Shown here: positions 17,002 to 25,570 of the stretch, one piece after another | How the letters are laid out: every line of letters begins with the position of its first letter | Numbering within the stretch: the stretch's first letter is position 1 | NCBI GenBank assembly: GCA_023441105.1 | Contig: JAEZQX010000391.1 | Coordinates: 1 to 27,863 of the forward strand | Direction: 5' to 3' | DNA from: Pseudomonadota bacterium | Lineage (GTDB): Bacteria; Pseudomonadota; Gammaproteobacteria; Burkholderiales; Burkholderiaceae | DNA: 27,863 nucleotides | Position numbers and translations under genes: made by a program | The notes under the pieces: generated by a model | What the model saw: the letters and a program-made list of their open reading frames with translations, nothing else | What the model was told of the DNA's origin: nothing | The model's database searches: none

Positions 17002-18021
17002 ATGAGACGCTCGAACAGCCGGGTCGGAAAGGCCGGATTGCTTACCGTTGCGCTGGCTGGACTGGCTGCCCTGGCGGCGCCGGTCCAGGCGCAAGGCTGG
17101 AAGCCGACGAAGACCGTCGAAGTCATCGTGCCGGCAGGCGCCGGCGGTGCTTCGGACCAGATGGCACGCACCATCCAGAGCATCGTCCTCAAGCACAACC
17201 TGATGGCGTCGCCGATGCTGGTCCAGAACAAGGGCGGCGCGAGCGGGGCCGAAGGCATCATGGAGGTGAAGGCGGCCAGCGGCGACCCGCACAAGCTGAT
17301 GGTGGCCTTCTCGGCCATCTACACCTTGCCGCTGGCGGTCAAGCTGCCGTTCAACTGGCGGGACCTGAATCCGGTCGCCATGATCGCGCAGGACGAGTTC
17401 CTGCTGTGGGTCAACGCCGAAACGCCCTACCGGACCGCCAAGGACTTCCTGGCGGCGGTCAAGGCAGCGCCGGCCGGCCAGTTCAAGATGGGTGGTACCG
17501 GCGCCAAGCGCGAAGACCAGATCATCACGGTGGCGCTGGACAAGGCGGCCGGCGTCAGGTTCACCTACGTGCCGTACAAGAGCGGCGGCGAAGCCGCCAG
17601 TCAGCTGGTCGGCAAGCATACCGACGCCAATGTCAACAATCCGAGCGAGAACGTGGCGCAATGGCGCGCCGGGCAGGTGCGCGCCCTGTGCGTCTTCTCC
17701 GAGCAGCGCATGACTTACACGCCGAAGATCACGGCCGACCAGTCGTGGGCCGACATCCCCACCTGCAAGGAGGCCGGCTACGACGTCCAATACCAGATGC
17801 TGCGCGCCTTCTTCCTGCCCCCGGGCACGACCAAGGAGCAGGCGTCGTTCTATGCCGATCTCCTGAAGAAGATCAGCGAGACGCCCGAATGGCAGGAGTA
17901 CATCGCCAAGCAGGCGCTTCATGGCCAGTACCTGACCGGGCCGGAGTTCGTGGCATTCCTCGAGAAGGACGAGCGGCTCCACCAGACCCTGATGCAGGAG
18001 GCCGGGCTCGCCGCCAAGTAG
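17002..18021 (+). CDS. tctC: Tripartite tricarboxylate transporter receptor (TctC / Bug family)
   Basis: The 339-residue periplasmic binding protein has a signal peptide ending AAPVQAQG near residue 31. Bug-family features follow: VEVIVPAGAGGASDQMART at the start of the mature domain, LVQNKGGASGAEGIMEV, and YVPYKSGGEAASQLVGKH in the second lobe. Bug proteins bind carboxylates or amides, mostly through loop backbone contacts, and hand them to TctAB. The ATG at 17002 is preceded by GAGGAG; a GTG at 16978 is an upstream alternative. A candidate promoter lies at 16920-16948, and tctB and tctA follow at 36 and 21 bp, so this is a complete operon, in contrast to the many orphan bug genes of Burkholderiales. 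The ligand cannot be read from sequence. Confidence 0.92.
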   Translation: MRRSNSRVGKAGLLTVALAGLAALAAPVQAQGWKPTKTVEVIVPAGAGGASDQMARTIQSIVLKHNLMASPMLVQNKGGASGAEGIMEVKAASGDPHKLMVAFSAIYTLPLAVKLPFNWRDLNPVAMIAQDEFLLWVNAETPYRTAKDFLAAVKAAPAGQFKMGGTGAKREDQIITVALDKAAGVRFTYVPYKSGGEAASQLVGKHTDANVNNPSENVAQWRAGQVRALCVFSEQRMTYTPKITADQSWADIPTCKEAGYDVQYQMLRAFFLPPGTTKEQASFYADLLKKISETPEWQEYIAKQALHGQYLTGPEFVAFLEKDERLHQTLMQEAGLAAK

Positions 18022-18057
18022 CGGGCGCCGAGTCGCGAAATCGTCACGGGAGGCAGG

Positions 18058-18579
18058 GTGGAGCGGGACAGGATCGAGCAAGGTGAAGCGGCCCCCTCTC
18101 GCGGGCTGTCGTACAGCGGGATGGATGCGGTGGTGGGCGCCGCCGTCGTGATCGTCGGCCTCGTCATGATGGTGGACAACCACCGCATCGGCGCGAGCTG
18201 GGGCGACGACGGCCCGCAGACCGGGTACTTCCCGTTTCACATCGGCGCCATCCTCTGCATCGCCGGGGTTGCCGTCATGCTGAAGGCCTTGCTGGGCGCG
18301 GACCGCATCCGCGCCTCCTTCGTGACCTGGGATCGCTTCCGCCTGGTGCTGGCCGTGCTGGTGCCGACCGCGTTGTTCGTCCTGGCGATGCAGTTGTTGG
18401 GCATCTATGTCGGGGCCATTCTCTTCATCGGCGCATTCATGCGCGTGCTGGGCAGGACCGGCTGGCTGAAGACCATCTCCGTCAGCGTCGGGGTCAGCGC
18501 CGTGCTGTTCTGGATGTTCGAGATCCAGTTCCAGGTGCCGCTTCCGAAGGGGCCCCTCGAAGCCCTGTTCGGCTACTGA
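18058..18579 (+). CDS. tctB: Tripartite tricarboxylate transporter small subunit (TctB)
   Basis: The 173-residue protein has four predicted membrane helices (starting around residues 24, 62, 93 and 137) and the conserved GPQTGYFPFHIG loop of TctB between helices one and two. It is the small inner-membrane partner of TctA. The start is the GTG at 18058, preceded by GGGAGG with a short spacer. It sits 36 bp after tctC and 21 bp before tctA. Confidence 0.9.
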   Translation: MERDRIEQGEAAPSRGLSYSGMDAVVGAAVVIVGLVMMVDNHRIGASWGDDGPQTGYFPFHIGAILCIAGVAVMLKALLGADRIRASFVTWDRFRLVLAVLVPTALFVLAMQLLGIYVGAILFIGAFMRVLGRTGWLKTISVSVGVSAVLFWMFEIQFQVPLPKGPLEALFGY

Positions 18580-18600
18580 TCGCGCTTCCGGACTCGTCAC

Positions 18601-20130
18601 GTGGCTGAACTGGACGCGCTGTTCCACGGCTTCTCGATCGTCATGACCTGGTACAACCTGGGCATGATGATGATCGGCCTCGTGCTGGGCGTGATCATCG
18701 GGGTGCTGCCGGGACTCGGCGGGCCGAACGGCGTGGCGATCCTGCTGCCGCTGACCTTCGGCATGTCGCCGACCTCCGCGATCATCATGCTCTCGTGCAT
18801 CTATTGGGGGTCGCTGTTCGCCGGCGCGATCACCTCGATCCTCTTCAACATCCCGGGCGAGGCGTCTTCCGTGGCGACGACGTTCGACGGCTATCCCCTG
18901 GCGCAGCAGGGCCGGGCGGGGGAGGCGCTCACCGCGTCGTTCTCCGGATCGTTCGTCGGCGCCCTGGTCGGGGTGCTGCTGATCACCTTCCTGGCACCGC
19001 TGGTGTCGCAGTTCGCCCTGCGCTTCGGGCCGCCGGAGTTCTTCGCGGTTTTCCTGCTGACGTTCTGCAGCTTCGTCGGCACCGACAGGAAGACGCCGTT
19101 CAAGACCATCATCTCCATGATGCTGGGCTTCGGCTTGTCCGAGATCGGCATGGACAACATCAGCGGCGAATTGCGGATGACATTCGGCTGGGCGGAACTG
19201 CTGCGCGGCATCGACTTCCTGGTCGTGGTGATCGGCCTGTTCGGGATCGGCGAGATCCTCGTCAGCATGGAGGAAGGGCTGGCATTCGAGGGCAAGAGCG
19301 GCAGGATCAACCTGAAGGTGGTCCTGCAGACCTGGCGCAAGCTGCCCCGGTACTGGCTGACCCTGGTCCGCAGCACCATCATCGGTTGCTGGATGGGCAT
19401 CACGCCCGGCGGCGCGACCGCCGCATCCTTCATGGGCTACGGCATTGCGCGGCGCTTCTCGAGGAACGGGCACAGGTTCGGCACCGGCGAGCTGGAAGGC
19501 GTCATCGCGCCCGAGACGTCGGCGCATGCGTCGGGCACCGCCGCGCTGTTGCCGATGCTGGCCCTCGGCATACCGGGCTCGGCCACCGCCGCGGTGCTGC
19601 TAGGGGGGCTGATGATCTGGGGACTGCAGCCCGGACCCCTGCTGTTCGTCGAGCACAAGGACTTCGTCTGGGGGCTGATCGCAAGCATGTACCTCGGCAA
19701 CATCGTCGGCCTGATCCTGGTGATGTCGACGGTCCCGCTGTTTGCCGCCATCCTGCGCATCCGCTTCGCGATCATCGCGCCGATCATCATCGTCGTCTGC
19801 GCCATCGGGGCCTACTCCGTGCACAGCGCGATGCTGGACGTCTGGTTCATGCTCCTGTTCGGGGTGATCGGCTACGTCCTCAAGAAGCTGCAGTATCCGT
19901 TGGCCCCGCTGGTGCTGGCGCTGGTGCTCGGCGACCGGATGGAGGATGCGTTCCGCCAGTCGATGCTGGGGCCCGGCACCGGCCTGCACGTGTTCTGGTC
20001 GAACTCGCTGGTCGGCACGATCACGACGCTGGCCCTGGTGATGCTGGCCTGGCCGCTGATCGCGCTCGCCTGGCGCTTCCTGTTCCGCTCCGGGCGCGCC
20101 GGCCGGCGATCGGCGGGAGAGGGCGCCTAG
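18601..20130 (+). CDS. tctA: Tripartite tricarboxylate transporter large permease (TctA)
   Basis: The 509-residue protein has 10-12 predicted membrane helices. TctA hallmarks are GVLPGLGGPNGVAILLPLTF near residue 40, IYWGSLFAGAITSILFNIPG, and APETSAHASGTAALLPMLAL with LGIPGSATAAVLLGG in the second half. It is the sodium- or proton-coupled transport subunit in the inner membrane. The GTG start at 18601 gives the usual family length, although no good ribosome binding site precedes it; coupling with tctB across 21 bp is likely. The gene ends 15 bp from the convergent YbjQ-family gene. Confidence 0.93.
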   Translation: MAELDALFHGFSIVMTWYNLGMMMIGLVLGVIIGVLPGLGGPNGVAILLPLTFGMSPTSAIIMLSCIYWGSLFAGAITSILFNIPGEASSVATTFDGYPLAQQGRAGEALTASFSGSFVGALVGVLLITFLAPLVSQFALRFGPPEFFAVFLLTFCSFVGTDRKTPFKTIISMMLGFGLSEIGMDNISGELRMTFGWAELLRGIDFLVVVIGLFGIGEILVSMEEGLAFEGKSGRINLKVVLQTWRKLPRYWLTLVRSTIIGCWMGITPGGATAASFMGYGIARRFSRNGHRFGTGELEGVIAPETSAHASGTAALLPMLALGIPGSATAAVLLGGLMIWGLQPGPLLFVEHKDFVWGLIASMYLGNIVGLILVMSTVPLFAAILRIRFAIIAPIIIVVCAIGAYSVHSAMLDVWFMLLFGVIGYVLKKLQYPLAPLVLALVLGDRMEDAFRQSMLGPGTGLHVFWSNSLVGTITTLALVMLAWPLIALAWRFLFRSGRAGRRSAGEGA

Positions 20131-20145
20131 GCTCGCTGGCCTCTT

Positions 20146-20499
20146 TCAGCCCATCTTCACCGCGGTGCCGCTCACCGACACCATCATCATGCCGTTGTTT
20201 TCGCCGAGGACCTCGTAGTCGAAGTCGATGCCGATGATGCCGTCGGCGCCGATCTCGCGCGCGGCGGCCTTCATGTCGTCGAGGGCCGCGGCGCGGGCGC
20301 CGCTCAAGGCCCGCTCGTAGCCGCCGGCCCGGCCGCCGACGACGTCGCGCACCGCCGAGAACATGTCGCGGAAGATGTTGGCGCCGATGACCGCTTCGCC
20401 GTTGACGACGCCCAGGTATTGGGCGATCTTCGGCCCGCCGGCGTCGGGCACGACGGTGGCGAGGAAAAAGTCGTTGTCCGCCTTCGAGAACCAGCCCAT
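20146..20499 (-). CDS. YbjQ/UPF0145-family protein
   Basis: The 117-residue protein has the YbjQ-family pattern: GEAVIGANIFRDMF, GGRAGGYERALSGAR, and MKAAAREIGADGIIGIDFDY near the C-terminus. These small oligomeric proteins are sometimes called heavy-metal-binding-domain proteins, but their function is not established and I do not assign one. There is no signal peptide. The ATG at 20499 is set by GGGAG seven bases upstream. It converges on tctA and diverges from the Rieske gene across 290 bp, where I see only a lone TACACT (20693-20698) on the plus strand as a possible -10. Confidence 0.85.
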   Translation of the reverse strand: MGWFSKADNDFFLATVVPDAGGPKIAQYLGVVNGEAVIGANIFRDMFSAVRDVVGGRAGGYERALSGARAAALDDMKAAAREIGADGIIGIDFDYEVLGENNGMMMVSVSGTAVKMG

Positions 20500-20789
20500 G
20501 TCGATGCTCCCGGTGATCGTCTGGTGCGGCGCCTGGATGGCGCGCGTCAGCGCAAGGGTAGTACAGGCCGGCAGCGCGCGCCAACGACCGCACCTGGCTG
20601 CAGTCGGCTTTGCGGCGGCCGGCCCTGGCGGCTCGTCGCGCAGCGCGCGGCAAGCCCGGGATGACCCGCACGACCCGCGCCTGCCGCTTCGGTACACTTG
20701 AATCGACGCCGCCGTCCCGAACCGCGCCCCGGCATGCTGCCCCGCGCGCCGGTCTGCCGGCGGCAACCGCATCGAGCAGAGGACGCACC

Positions 20790-22175
20790 ATGAACCAGCT
20801 CCAGAACGAACTGATCACCCGGATCGGACCCGGCACCGCCTGCGGTGCGCTGCTGCGCAGCTATTGGCAGCCGGCGGCGCTGGTGGACGAGTTCGATGCC
20901 GTGCTCGATCCGCGCATGGCGCAGCGGCCGGTGAAGGCGGTACGCCTGCTGGGCATGGACCTGGTGCTGTTCAGGGCGGCGGACGGACGCTGGGGGCTGC
21001 TGGACCGCGACTGCCCGCATCGTGGCGCCGACCTGTCCTTCGGCCGCAACGAGGGCGACGGCCTGCGCTGTCCCTTCCATGGCTGGAAATTCGACGTCGA
21101 CGGCAGGTGCCTGGAGACGCCGGCCGAGCCCGTCGGCAGCCAGCTGTGCGAACGCGTCAGCCAGCGCAGCTATCCGGTGATCGAACGCAGCGGTGTGCTC
21201 TTCGCCTGGCTCGGCGAGGAAGGGTCGACGCCGCCGCCATTCCCGGCCTTCGACTGCTTCGTCGCGCCGTCCAGCCACAGCTTCGCCTTCAAGGGGCTGT
21301 GGCAGGCCAACTGGCTGCAGGCCTTCGAGGTCGGCATCGATCCGGCCCACCCGTCGTTCCTGCACCGCTACCTGCAGGACGCGCCGCTCGACAGCATCGG
21401 CGAGAATGCCGCCGGCAAGCAGTTCCGCAGCGCCAGCGCCGGCGCGGTGGGCGGCGAGCAGTGGCCGATGACCCGCATCATGCGCGAGTTCACCAGGCCC
21501 GAGATCAGCTTCGAGCCGCGGCCGTGGGGCCTGCAGCTCACCGCGCTGCGGCCGATGACCGAGGCGCTGACCCACGTGCGGGTGACCCAGGCGATCTTTC
21601 CCGCCACCTTCGTCATCCCGCTGTCGGAGACGCTGACCATCACCCAGATGCACGTGCCGGTGGACGATACGCGGACCTACTGGTATGCGTTCTTCACCAG
21701 CTTTGGCGGACCGCTCGACAAGGAGGCGATGCGTTCGCAGCGGCTGCAGTTCATCGACCTGCCGGATTACATCCCCAAGTCGGGACGCCACAACGACTGG
21801 GGCTTCAGGGCCGAGGAGCAGCTCACCCAGACCTACCTCGGCATGGGCCAGGAGGACATCAACCTGCACGACCAATGGGCAGTGGAAAGCATGGGCGCGA
21901 TCCAGGACCGCACGCGCGAGCACCTCGGCACCAGCGACAAGGTCGTGATGGCGAACCGCCGCCAGCTGGTCAAGGCGATCGAGGCCGTCCGAACCGGCGG
22001 CGTGGCCCCGGGCATCGGCGATCCGTCGCAGGCCGGGGCCATGTCGGGGCCGGACACCGTCGACGGGATCGCACCGGCAGGGGAGTGGCCGCAATGGTGG
22101 GCGCAGCAGGCGCGCGACAAACGGGCGCGCGCACCGTGGAGTGTCAGGGCGGCCGAGCGGGCCGAGGTCGAATGA
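20790..22175 (+). CDS. Rieske non-haem iron oxygenase, large (alpha) subunit
   Basis: The 461-residue protein is the catalytic subunit of a ring-hydroxylating or demethylating oxygenase of the phthalate/vanillate (Pht3/VanA) type. The Rieske [2Fe-2S] ligands are Cys75 and His77 (DCPHRGADLSFG) and Cys94 and His97 (CPFHGWKF). The catalytic iron ligands are His187 and His192 (GIDPAHPSFLHRY) and an Asp in the C-terminal signature AIQDRTREHLGTSD. The bridging Asp184 is also present. The start at 20790 follows AGAGGA. No ferredoxin reductase lies in the window, so electrons must come from elsewhere. It is followed after 42 bp by a glutamine-synthetase-like gene in the same direction, which suggests an amine or amide substrate. 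The exact substrate is unknown. Confidence 0.9.
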   Translation: MNQLQNELITRIGPGTACGALLRSYWQPAALVDEFDAVLDPRMAQRPVKAVRLLGMDLVLFRAADGRWGLLDRDCPHRGADLSFGRNEGDGLRCPFHGWKFDVDGRCLETPAEPVGSQLCERVSQRSYPVIERSGVLFAWLGEEGSTPPPFPAFDCFVAPSSHSFAFKGLWQANWLQAFEVGIDPAHPSFLHRYLQDAPLDSIGENAAGKQFRSASAGAVGGEQWPMTRIMREFTRPEISFEPRPWGLQLTALRPMTEALTHVRVTQAIFPATFVIPLSETLTITQMHVPVDDTRTYWYAFFTSFGGPLDKEAMRSQRLQFIDLPDYIPKSGRHNDWGFRAEEQLTQTYLGMGQEDINLHDQWAVESMGAIQDRTREHLGTSDKVVMANRRQLVKAIEAVRTGGVAPGIGDPSQAGAMSGPDTVDGIAPAGEWPQWWAQQARDKRARAPWSVRAAERAEVE

Positions 22176-22192
22176 TTCCCTCGGGGCGGCGA

Positions 22193-22223
22193 CCCGCATG
22201 ACCCGACGGCAGCCCGCATGACC
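22193..22223. repeat. Duplicated CCCGCATGACC around the ligase start
   Basis: CCCGCATGACC occurs at 22193-22203 and 22213-22223, a 20-bp period. Each copy contains an ATG, but only the second (22218) is in frame with the ligase gene. Neither has a good Shine-Dalgarno sequence. Confidence 0.5.
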
Positions 22224-23696
22224 GGCTTCGCCGCCCTGTGCGGGCTCGACGACGCGTCGCGGCGCAAGGCCGCGGAGGACGTCCTGCGCCGCATCGCTGC
22301 CGCCGGTATCGAGCGCGTGCGCTTTGCCTGGTGCGATCTGCACGGCATCACCCGGGGCAAGACGCTGATGGCCTCGGCGGTGGCGCGCGCGCTGCAGGAG
22401 GGCGTCGGCCTGGTCGGCACGCTGATGCTCAAGGATACCTCCGACCGGACCGCGTTCAAGGTCTTCGAACCAGGCGGCATGGGCGAGCTGGCGGGATTCG
22501 CCGGGGCCGCGAACCTGATGCTGCTGGCCGATCCGGGCAGCTTCGTGGAGCTGCCGTGGGCGCCGGGCACCGGCTGGATGCGCGGCCAGCTCTGGCACCA
22601 GGACGGCAAGCCGGTCGAGCTCGACTCGCGCCGGATCCTGCAGAAGGCGCTGGCCAAGCTGCAGTCCGCGGGCTACGGCATGCATTGCGGCCTGGAAGTC
22701 GAATTCCACATCTACCGCATCCGCGACAGCGCGCCGCAACTCGACCCCGGGCTGGCGGCGTGGCCCGGCCTGCCGCCGCACCTGCAACTGATCCATCCCG
22801 GCTACAACCTGCTCGCCGAGTCCTGGTGGGACATGGCCGACGAACCGCTGCGCATCGTCCAGCAGACGGCGCAGGCGCTGGGCCTGCCGCTGCTGTCGCT
22901 GGAGATCGAGCTCGGTCCGAGCCAGGTCGAAGCGGTGTTCGAGCCGATGGATGCGCTGGCCGCTGCCGACGGCATGGTCCTGTTCCGGGCGGCGATGAAG
23001 CAGGCGCTGCAGCGGGCCGGCTATTTCGCGAGCTTCGTGTGCCGGCCGCCGTTCCCGAACATCATGTCGAGCGGCTGGCACCTGCACCAGTCGCTGGTGC
23101 ATCGCGACGGCGGCGGCAATGCGTTCCTGCGCGCACACCCCGCTCCCGGCACCACGCCGCTGGACGCGGGCTACAGCCTGTCGGACATCGGCGAGCACTA
23201 CCTGGCCGGCTTGCTGGCGCATGCCCGCGGCATGGCGGTGCTATGCACGCCCACGGTCAACGGCTTTGCCCGCTTCCAGCCGAATGCGCTCGCGCCGCAG
23301 TCGGTGCTGTGGGGTCGCGACAATCGCGGCGCCGCGTTGCGGGTGGTCGGCAACTGTGGCGACGGCGGGACCCGGATCGAGAACCGCATCGGCGAACCCG
23401 CCGCCAACCCGTACCTCTACATGGCGGCGCAGGTCCACGCCGGGCTCGACGGCATCGCAGCCAGGCTGCGCGCCGCGCCGGCGACCGACGCGCCATACGC
23501 CGAAGCCGCCGCGAGGCTGCCCGGCGGGCTCGACGAGGCGCTGGCGGCGCTGGAATCCGACGAGGTCCTCTGCGCCGCGTTCGGGCAGACGTTCGTCGAC
23601 TACTTCGTGCGCATCAAGCAGGCCGAGCTCGCCCGCTACGAGGCCGCGGAGGACAAGCTCGACTTCCAGCGCCGCGAGTACTTCAGCCGCTTCTGA
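22218..23696 (+). CDS. Glutamine synthetase-like ATP-dependent amine ligase
   Basis: The 492-residue protein has the N-terminal beta-grasp (VRFAWCDLHGITRGK) and the ATP-grasp-like catalytic domain of the glutamine synthetase family. Visible elements are GLEVEFHIY (metal Glu), LEIELGPSQVEAVFEP, SGWHLHQSL (HxH), NGFARFQPN, LWGRDNRGAALRV and RIENRIGEPAANPYLYMAA. These replace the canonical NSYKR, NRS and RIP-type stretches with variants, and the N-terminus is longer. It therefore looks like a gamma-glutamyl-amine ligase (PuuA-, GlnT- or TdnQ-like) that attaches glutamate to an amine, rather than the housekeeping enzyme. It follows a Rieske oxygenase by 42 bp; that combination recalls aniline-type catabolism. 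Its stop is three bases from the stop of the convergent sensor gene. Confidence 0.88.
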   Translation: MTGFAALCGLDDASRRKAAEDVLRRIAAAGIERVRFAWCDLHGITRGKTLMASAVARALQEGVGLVGTLMLKDTSDRTAFKVFEPGGMGELAGFAGAANLMLLADPGSFVELPWAPGTGWMRGQLWHQDGKPVELDSRRILQKALAKLQSAGYGMHCGLEVEFHIYRIRDSAPQLDPGLAAWPGLPPHLQLIHPGYNLLAESWWDMADEPLRIVQQTAQALGLPLLSLEIELGPSQVEAVFEPMDALAAADGMVLFRAAMKQALQRAGYFASFVCRPPFPNIMSSGWHLHQSLVHRDGGGNAFLRAHPAPGTTPLDAGYSLSDIGEHYLAGLLAHARGMAVLCTPTVNGFARFQPNALAPQSVLWGRDNRGAALRVVGNCGDGGTRIENRIGEPAANPYLYMAAQVHAGLDGIAARLRAAPATDAPYAEAAARLPGGLDEALAALESDEVLCAAFGQTFVDYFVRIKQAELARYEAAEDKLDFQRREYFSRF

Positions 23697-23699
23697 TGA

Positions 23700-25064
23700 T
23701 CAGGCGGACTGCTCGATGATCGGCGCGCCGGCCAGCCGCAGGCTGATGCGGCCGCGCCCGGTCCTGACGATCCGCACCGGCAGCGCCTTCTCGTCCAGGC
23801 GCCGGCGCAGCAGCAGCAACCGCGATTCGAGGTTGTCCTTGATGTCCGGCAGCCTCAGCGAGCCGGTGAGACGCAGCTCGCGGTTGCTGAATTCCTGCCG
23901 GCTCTCCCGGCGGCAGGTTTCCAGCATGAACATCAGCAGCCGGCCCGAGACACCCTTGATGACGTACTCGTTGTCGATGAACACGCTGTCGTCGTAGGCA
24001 TGGTGCGTTACCCGGAACGCCTGCCCGGAGATGCCGGCGGCCGCAGCCGGAGCCGGCGCCGCGGTCTGCTCGCCGGCGGCGCTTTCCGCGAGCAGCAGGG
24101 CGGCAGCGGCCTGGGCGGCGATCACCGCCAGTGCCGCCTCGTCGTCGCCGCCGAATGCCAGCCGCTGCCGGCTCTCCGCGAACAGCACGCCCTGCAGAAT
24201 GCCCTGCGCGATCATCGGCACGGCGATCTGGCTCATCGGCTCGGCGATGCCGGGCAGCGCCACCGACCGCGTGCGGTTCTCGTCGTCCGAGGAGTTGCGG
24301 ATCGCCTCGCCGAAACGGCGGATGCGGCTCATGTCGCTCACCTTGAAGGCATGGCGCTCCGCCGCCGCCGCGCCGATGATGCCGTCGCGCAGCGGCACCT
24401 CGGCGCCGATCCCGCTGTACGCGTAGCCGCGGCTGCCGATGGCGGTCAGGACGCCGCGGCCGGAATCATGAACCAGCAGCATCGTGCTGTCGTGGGCGAA
24501 GCCGGCCGCGATGCCGTCGAGAACGCTGTCCACGATGCCGTCGACATCCGCCTGTCGCGCGATCGCCTGCACGATCTCCGCCGCGACCTTGAGGCTTGCG
24601 GCCGGCGCCACGCCGGTGGGGGGAAGGGTCGCGACCGGGCTGGGCGTTCGCAGGACCCAGCCGACGCGATACACGTCGACGGCCTTCAGGCGAAACACGC
24701 CGGCCATGCCCACCTGGGCACTGGTCGCCTGCAGTTGCGAACGGACCCGCTCGAAGACCGGCCCGCCTGCCAGCGCCTCGACGAAGGTCAAGGCGAGACG
24801 GTACTGGTCGCCGGTGCGGGCATCGACCAGGAGCAGGGCGGCTTGCGGATTCGCGCGGATGTTCTCGGCCGTCTTGGAGAAGAACTGGTTGGACACGCCG
24901 ACATGCCGGTCGTCCACCATCACCACGTGCGACAGGTAGGAGATATTGGGCGTCCCGTCGGCTGCTGCCGTGGCGAGGATCGAGGGGATCACGCCTTCGA
25001 AGCAGGCCTGCAGGTCGGCGAGACGGGGGGCCGCTTCCATCGGCATGGCGGGCGGCTCATTCAT
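23700..25064 (-). CDS. FMN-type split-barrel / GAF / winged-helix fusion regulator
   Basis: The 454-residue protein has three parts. Residues 10-137 read as a pyridoxamine-phosphate-oxidase-like split barrel (ILATAAADGTPNISYLSHVV, VGVSNQFFSKTAENIRANPQ, AALLLVDARTGDQYRLAL). Residues about 155-330 are a GAF domain (IVDSVLDGIAAGFAHDST, PLRDGIIGAAAAERHAFKV, SQIAVPMIAQGILQGVLFAE). Residues about 355-454 look like an OmpR-type winged helix (GVSGRLLMFMLETC, EFSNRELRLTG, LPDIKDNLESRLLLLRRRLD, then a TGRGRISLRL wing). I infer a cytoplasmic one-component sensor binding a flavin and/or small ligand and controlling DNA. The ATG at 25064 overlaps the stop of the upstream split-barrel gene in ATGA, so the two are co-translated. 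The frame runs open far upstream, but that part is a shadow of other genes. Confidence 0.82.
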   Translation of the reverse strand: MNEPPAMPMEAAPRLADLQACFEGVIPSILATAAADGTPNISYLSHVVMVDDRHVGVSNQFFSKTAENIRANPQAALLLVDARTGDQYRLALTFVEALAGGPVFERVRSQLQATSAQVGMAGVFRLKAVDVYRVGWVLRTPSPVATLPPTGVAPAASLKVAAEIVQAIARQADVDGIVDSVLDGIAAGFAHDSTMLLVHDSGRGVLTAIGSRGYAYSGIGAEVPLRDGIIGAAAAERHAFKVSDMSRIRRFGEAIRNSSDDENRTRSVALPGIAEPMSQIAVPMIAQGILQGVLFAESRQRLAFGGDDEAALAVIAAQAAAALLLAESAAGEQTAAPAPAAAAGISGQAFRVTHHAYDDSVFIDNEYVIKGVSGRLLMFMLETCRRESRQEFSNRELRLTGSLRLPDIKDNLESRLLLLRRRLDEKALPVRIVRTGRGRISLRLAGAPIIEQSA

Positions 25065-25528
25065 GACGCGGCCACCTGCTGTCCGGCTCGCGCCCCGGGC
25101 GTCTGGACGTAGATTGCATCCACCTCGAGCCTCACGACGACAGCCTCTTGTTCGGTGACCCACGGCGCCGCCAGCGAGCGGTCGAGCCCAAGCCCGGCAA
25201 GGACGTCGACGATGGTTGCCATGTAGCGCCGCGCGCGGTCGAGGTCGTCCGCAAGCACTGCGCGGACGGACGCAGCGCCCTTGACCTGGTAGGACACGTA
25301 GTCCGAAGGCCGTGCGAAGGTGACGGCGATCCGGCTGCCGTGGCGCAGGTTGGCAATGGTGTCGGGCCATTGCCAACCCGACACCACCAGCTCGACGATG
25401 CCGGCGTCGGCGTCCACGGTCGCGCCGACGGCGCGGCCGATCGCCGGCCGGTTGCCGGCGTCGCAGGTGCCGATGATGATCATCACGGGGCTCGCGAGAA
25501 AAGCCGCAAGCTCGGCGTCCAGCCTCAT
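25061..25528 (-). CDS. Pyridoxamine 5'-phosphate oxidase-like FMN-binding split-barrel protein
   Basis: The 155-residue single-domain protein has the split-barrel flavoprotein pattern: SPVMIIIGTCDAGNRPAIGR at the start, IVELVVSGWQWPDTIANLRH in the middle, and GSRIAVTFARPSDYVSYQVK. Such proteins bind FMN or F420 and act as oxidases, reductases or haem/flavin carriers; the reaction here is unknown. The start at 25528 is set by GAGGAG seven bases upstream. It is the first gene of a two-gene operon: its TGA overlaps the ATG of the three-domain regulator. It diverges from the FAD monooxygenase gene across 139 bp. Having the same fold in both operon products suggests they share a cofactor or interact. 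Confidence 0.82.
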   Translation of the reverse strand: MRLDAELAAFLASPVMIIIGTCDAGNRPAIGRAVGATVDADAGIVELVVSGWQWPDTIANLRHGSRIAVTFARPSDYVSYQVKGAASVRAVLADDLDRARRYMATIVDVLAGLGLDRSLAAPWVTEQEAVVVRLEVDAIYVQTPGARAGQQVAAS

Positions 25529-25570
25529 GTCGAATCTCCTCGCCGCGAGGATATCGCAGTGAGGAAATTC

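Noticed and set aside
16942..19527. 861-codon minus-strand frame across tctC, tctB and tctA
   Set aside because: Shadow frame rich in His, Gln, Asp and Arg, with no ribosome binding site or domain; the plus-strand genes are unambiguous.
20610..20789. N-terminal extension of the Rieske oxygenase
   Set aside because: The frame is open, but the extension is Arg/Ala-rich and the ATG at 20790 has a good ribosome binding site and the family's usual N-terminus.
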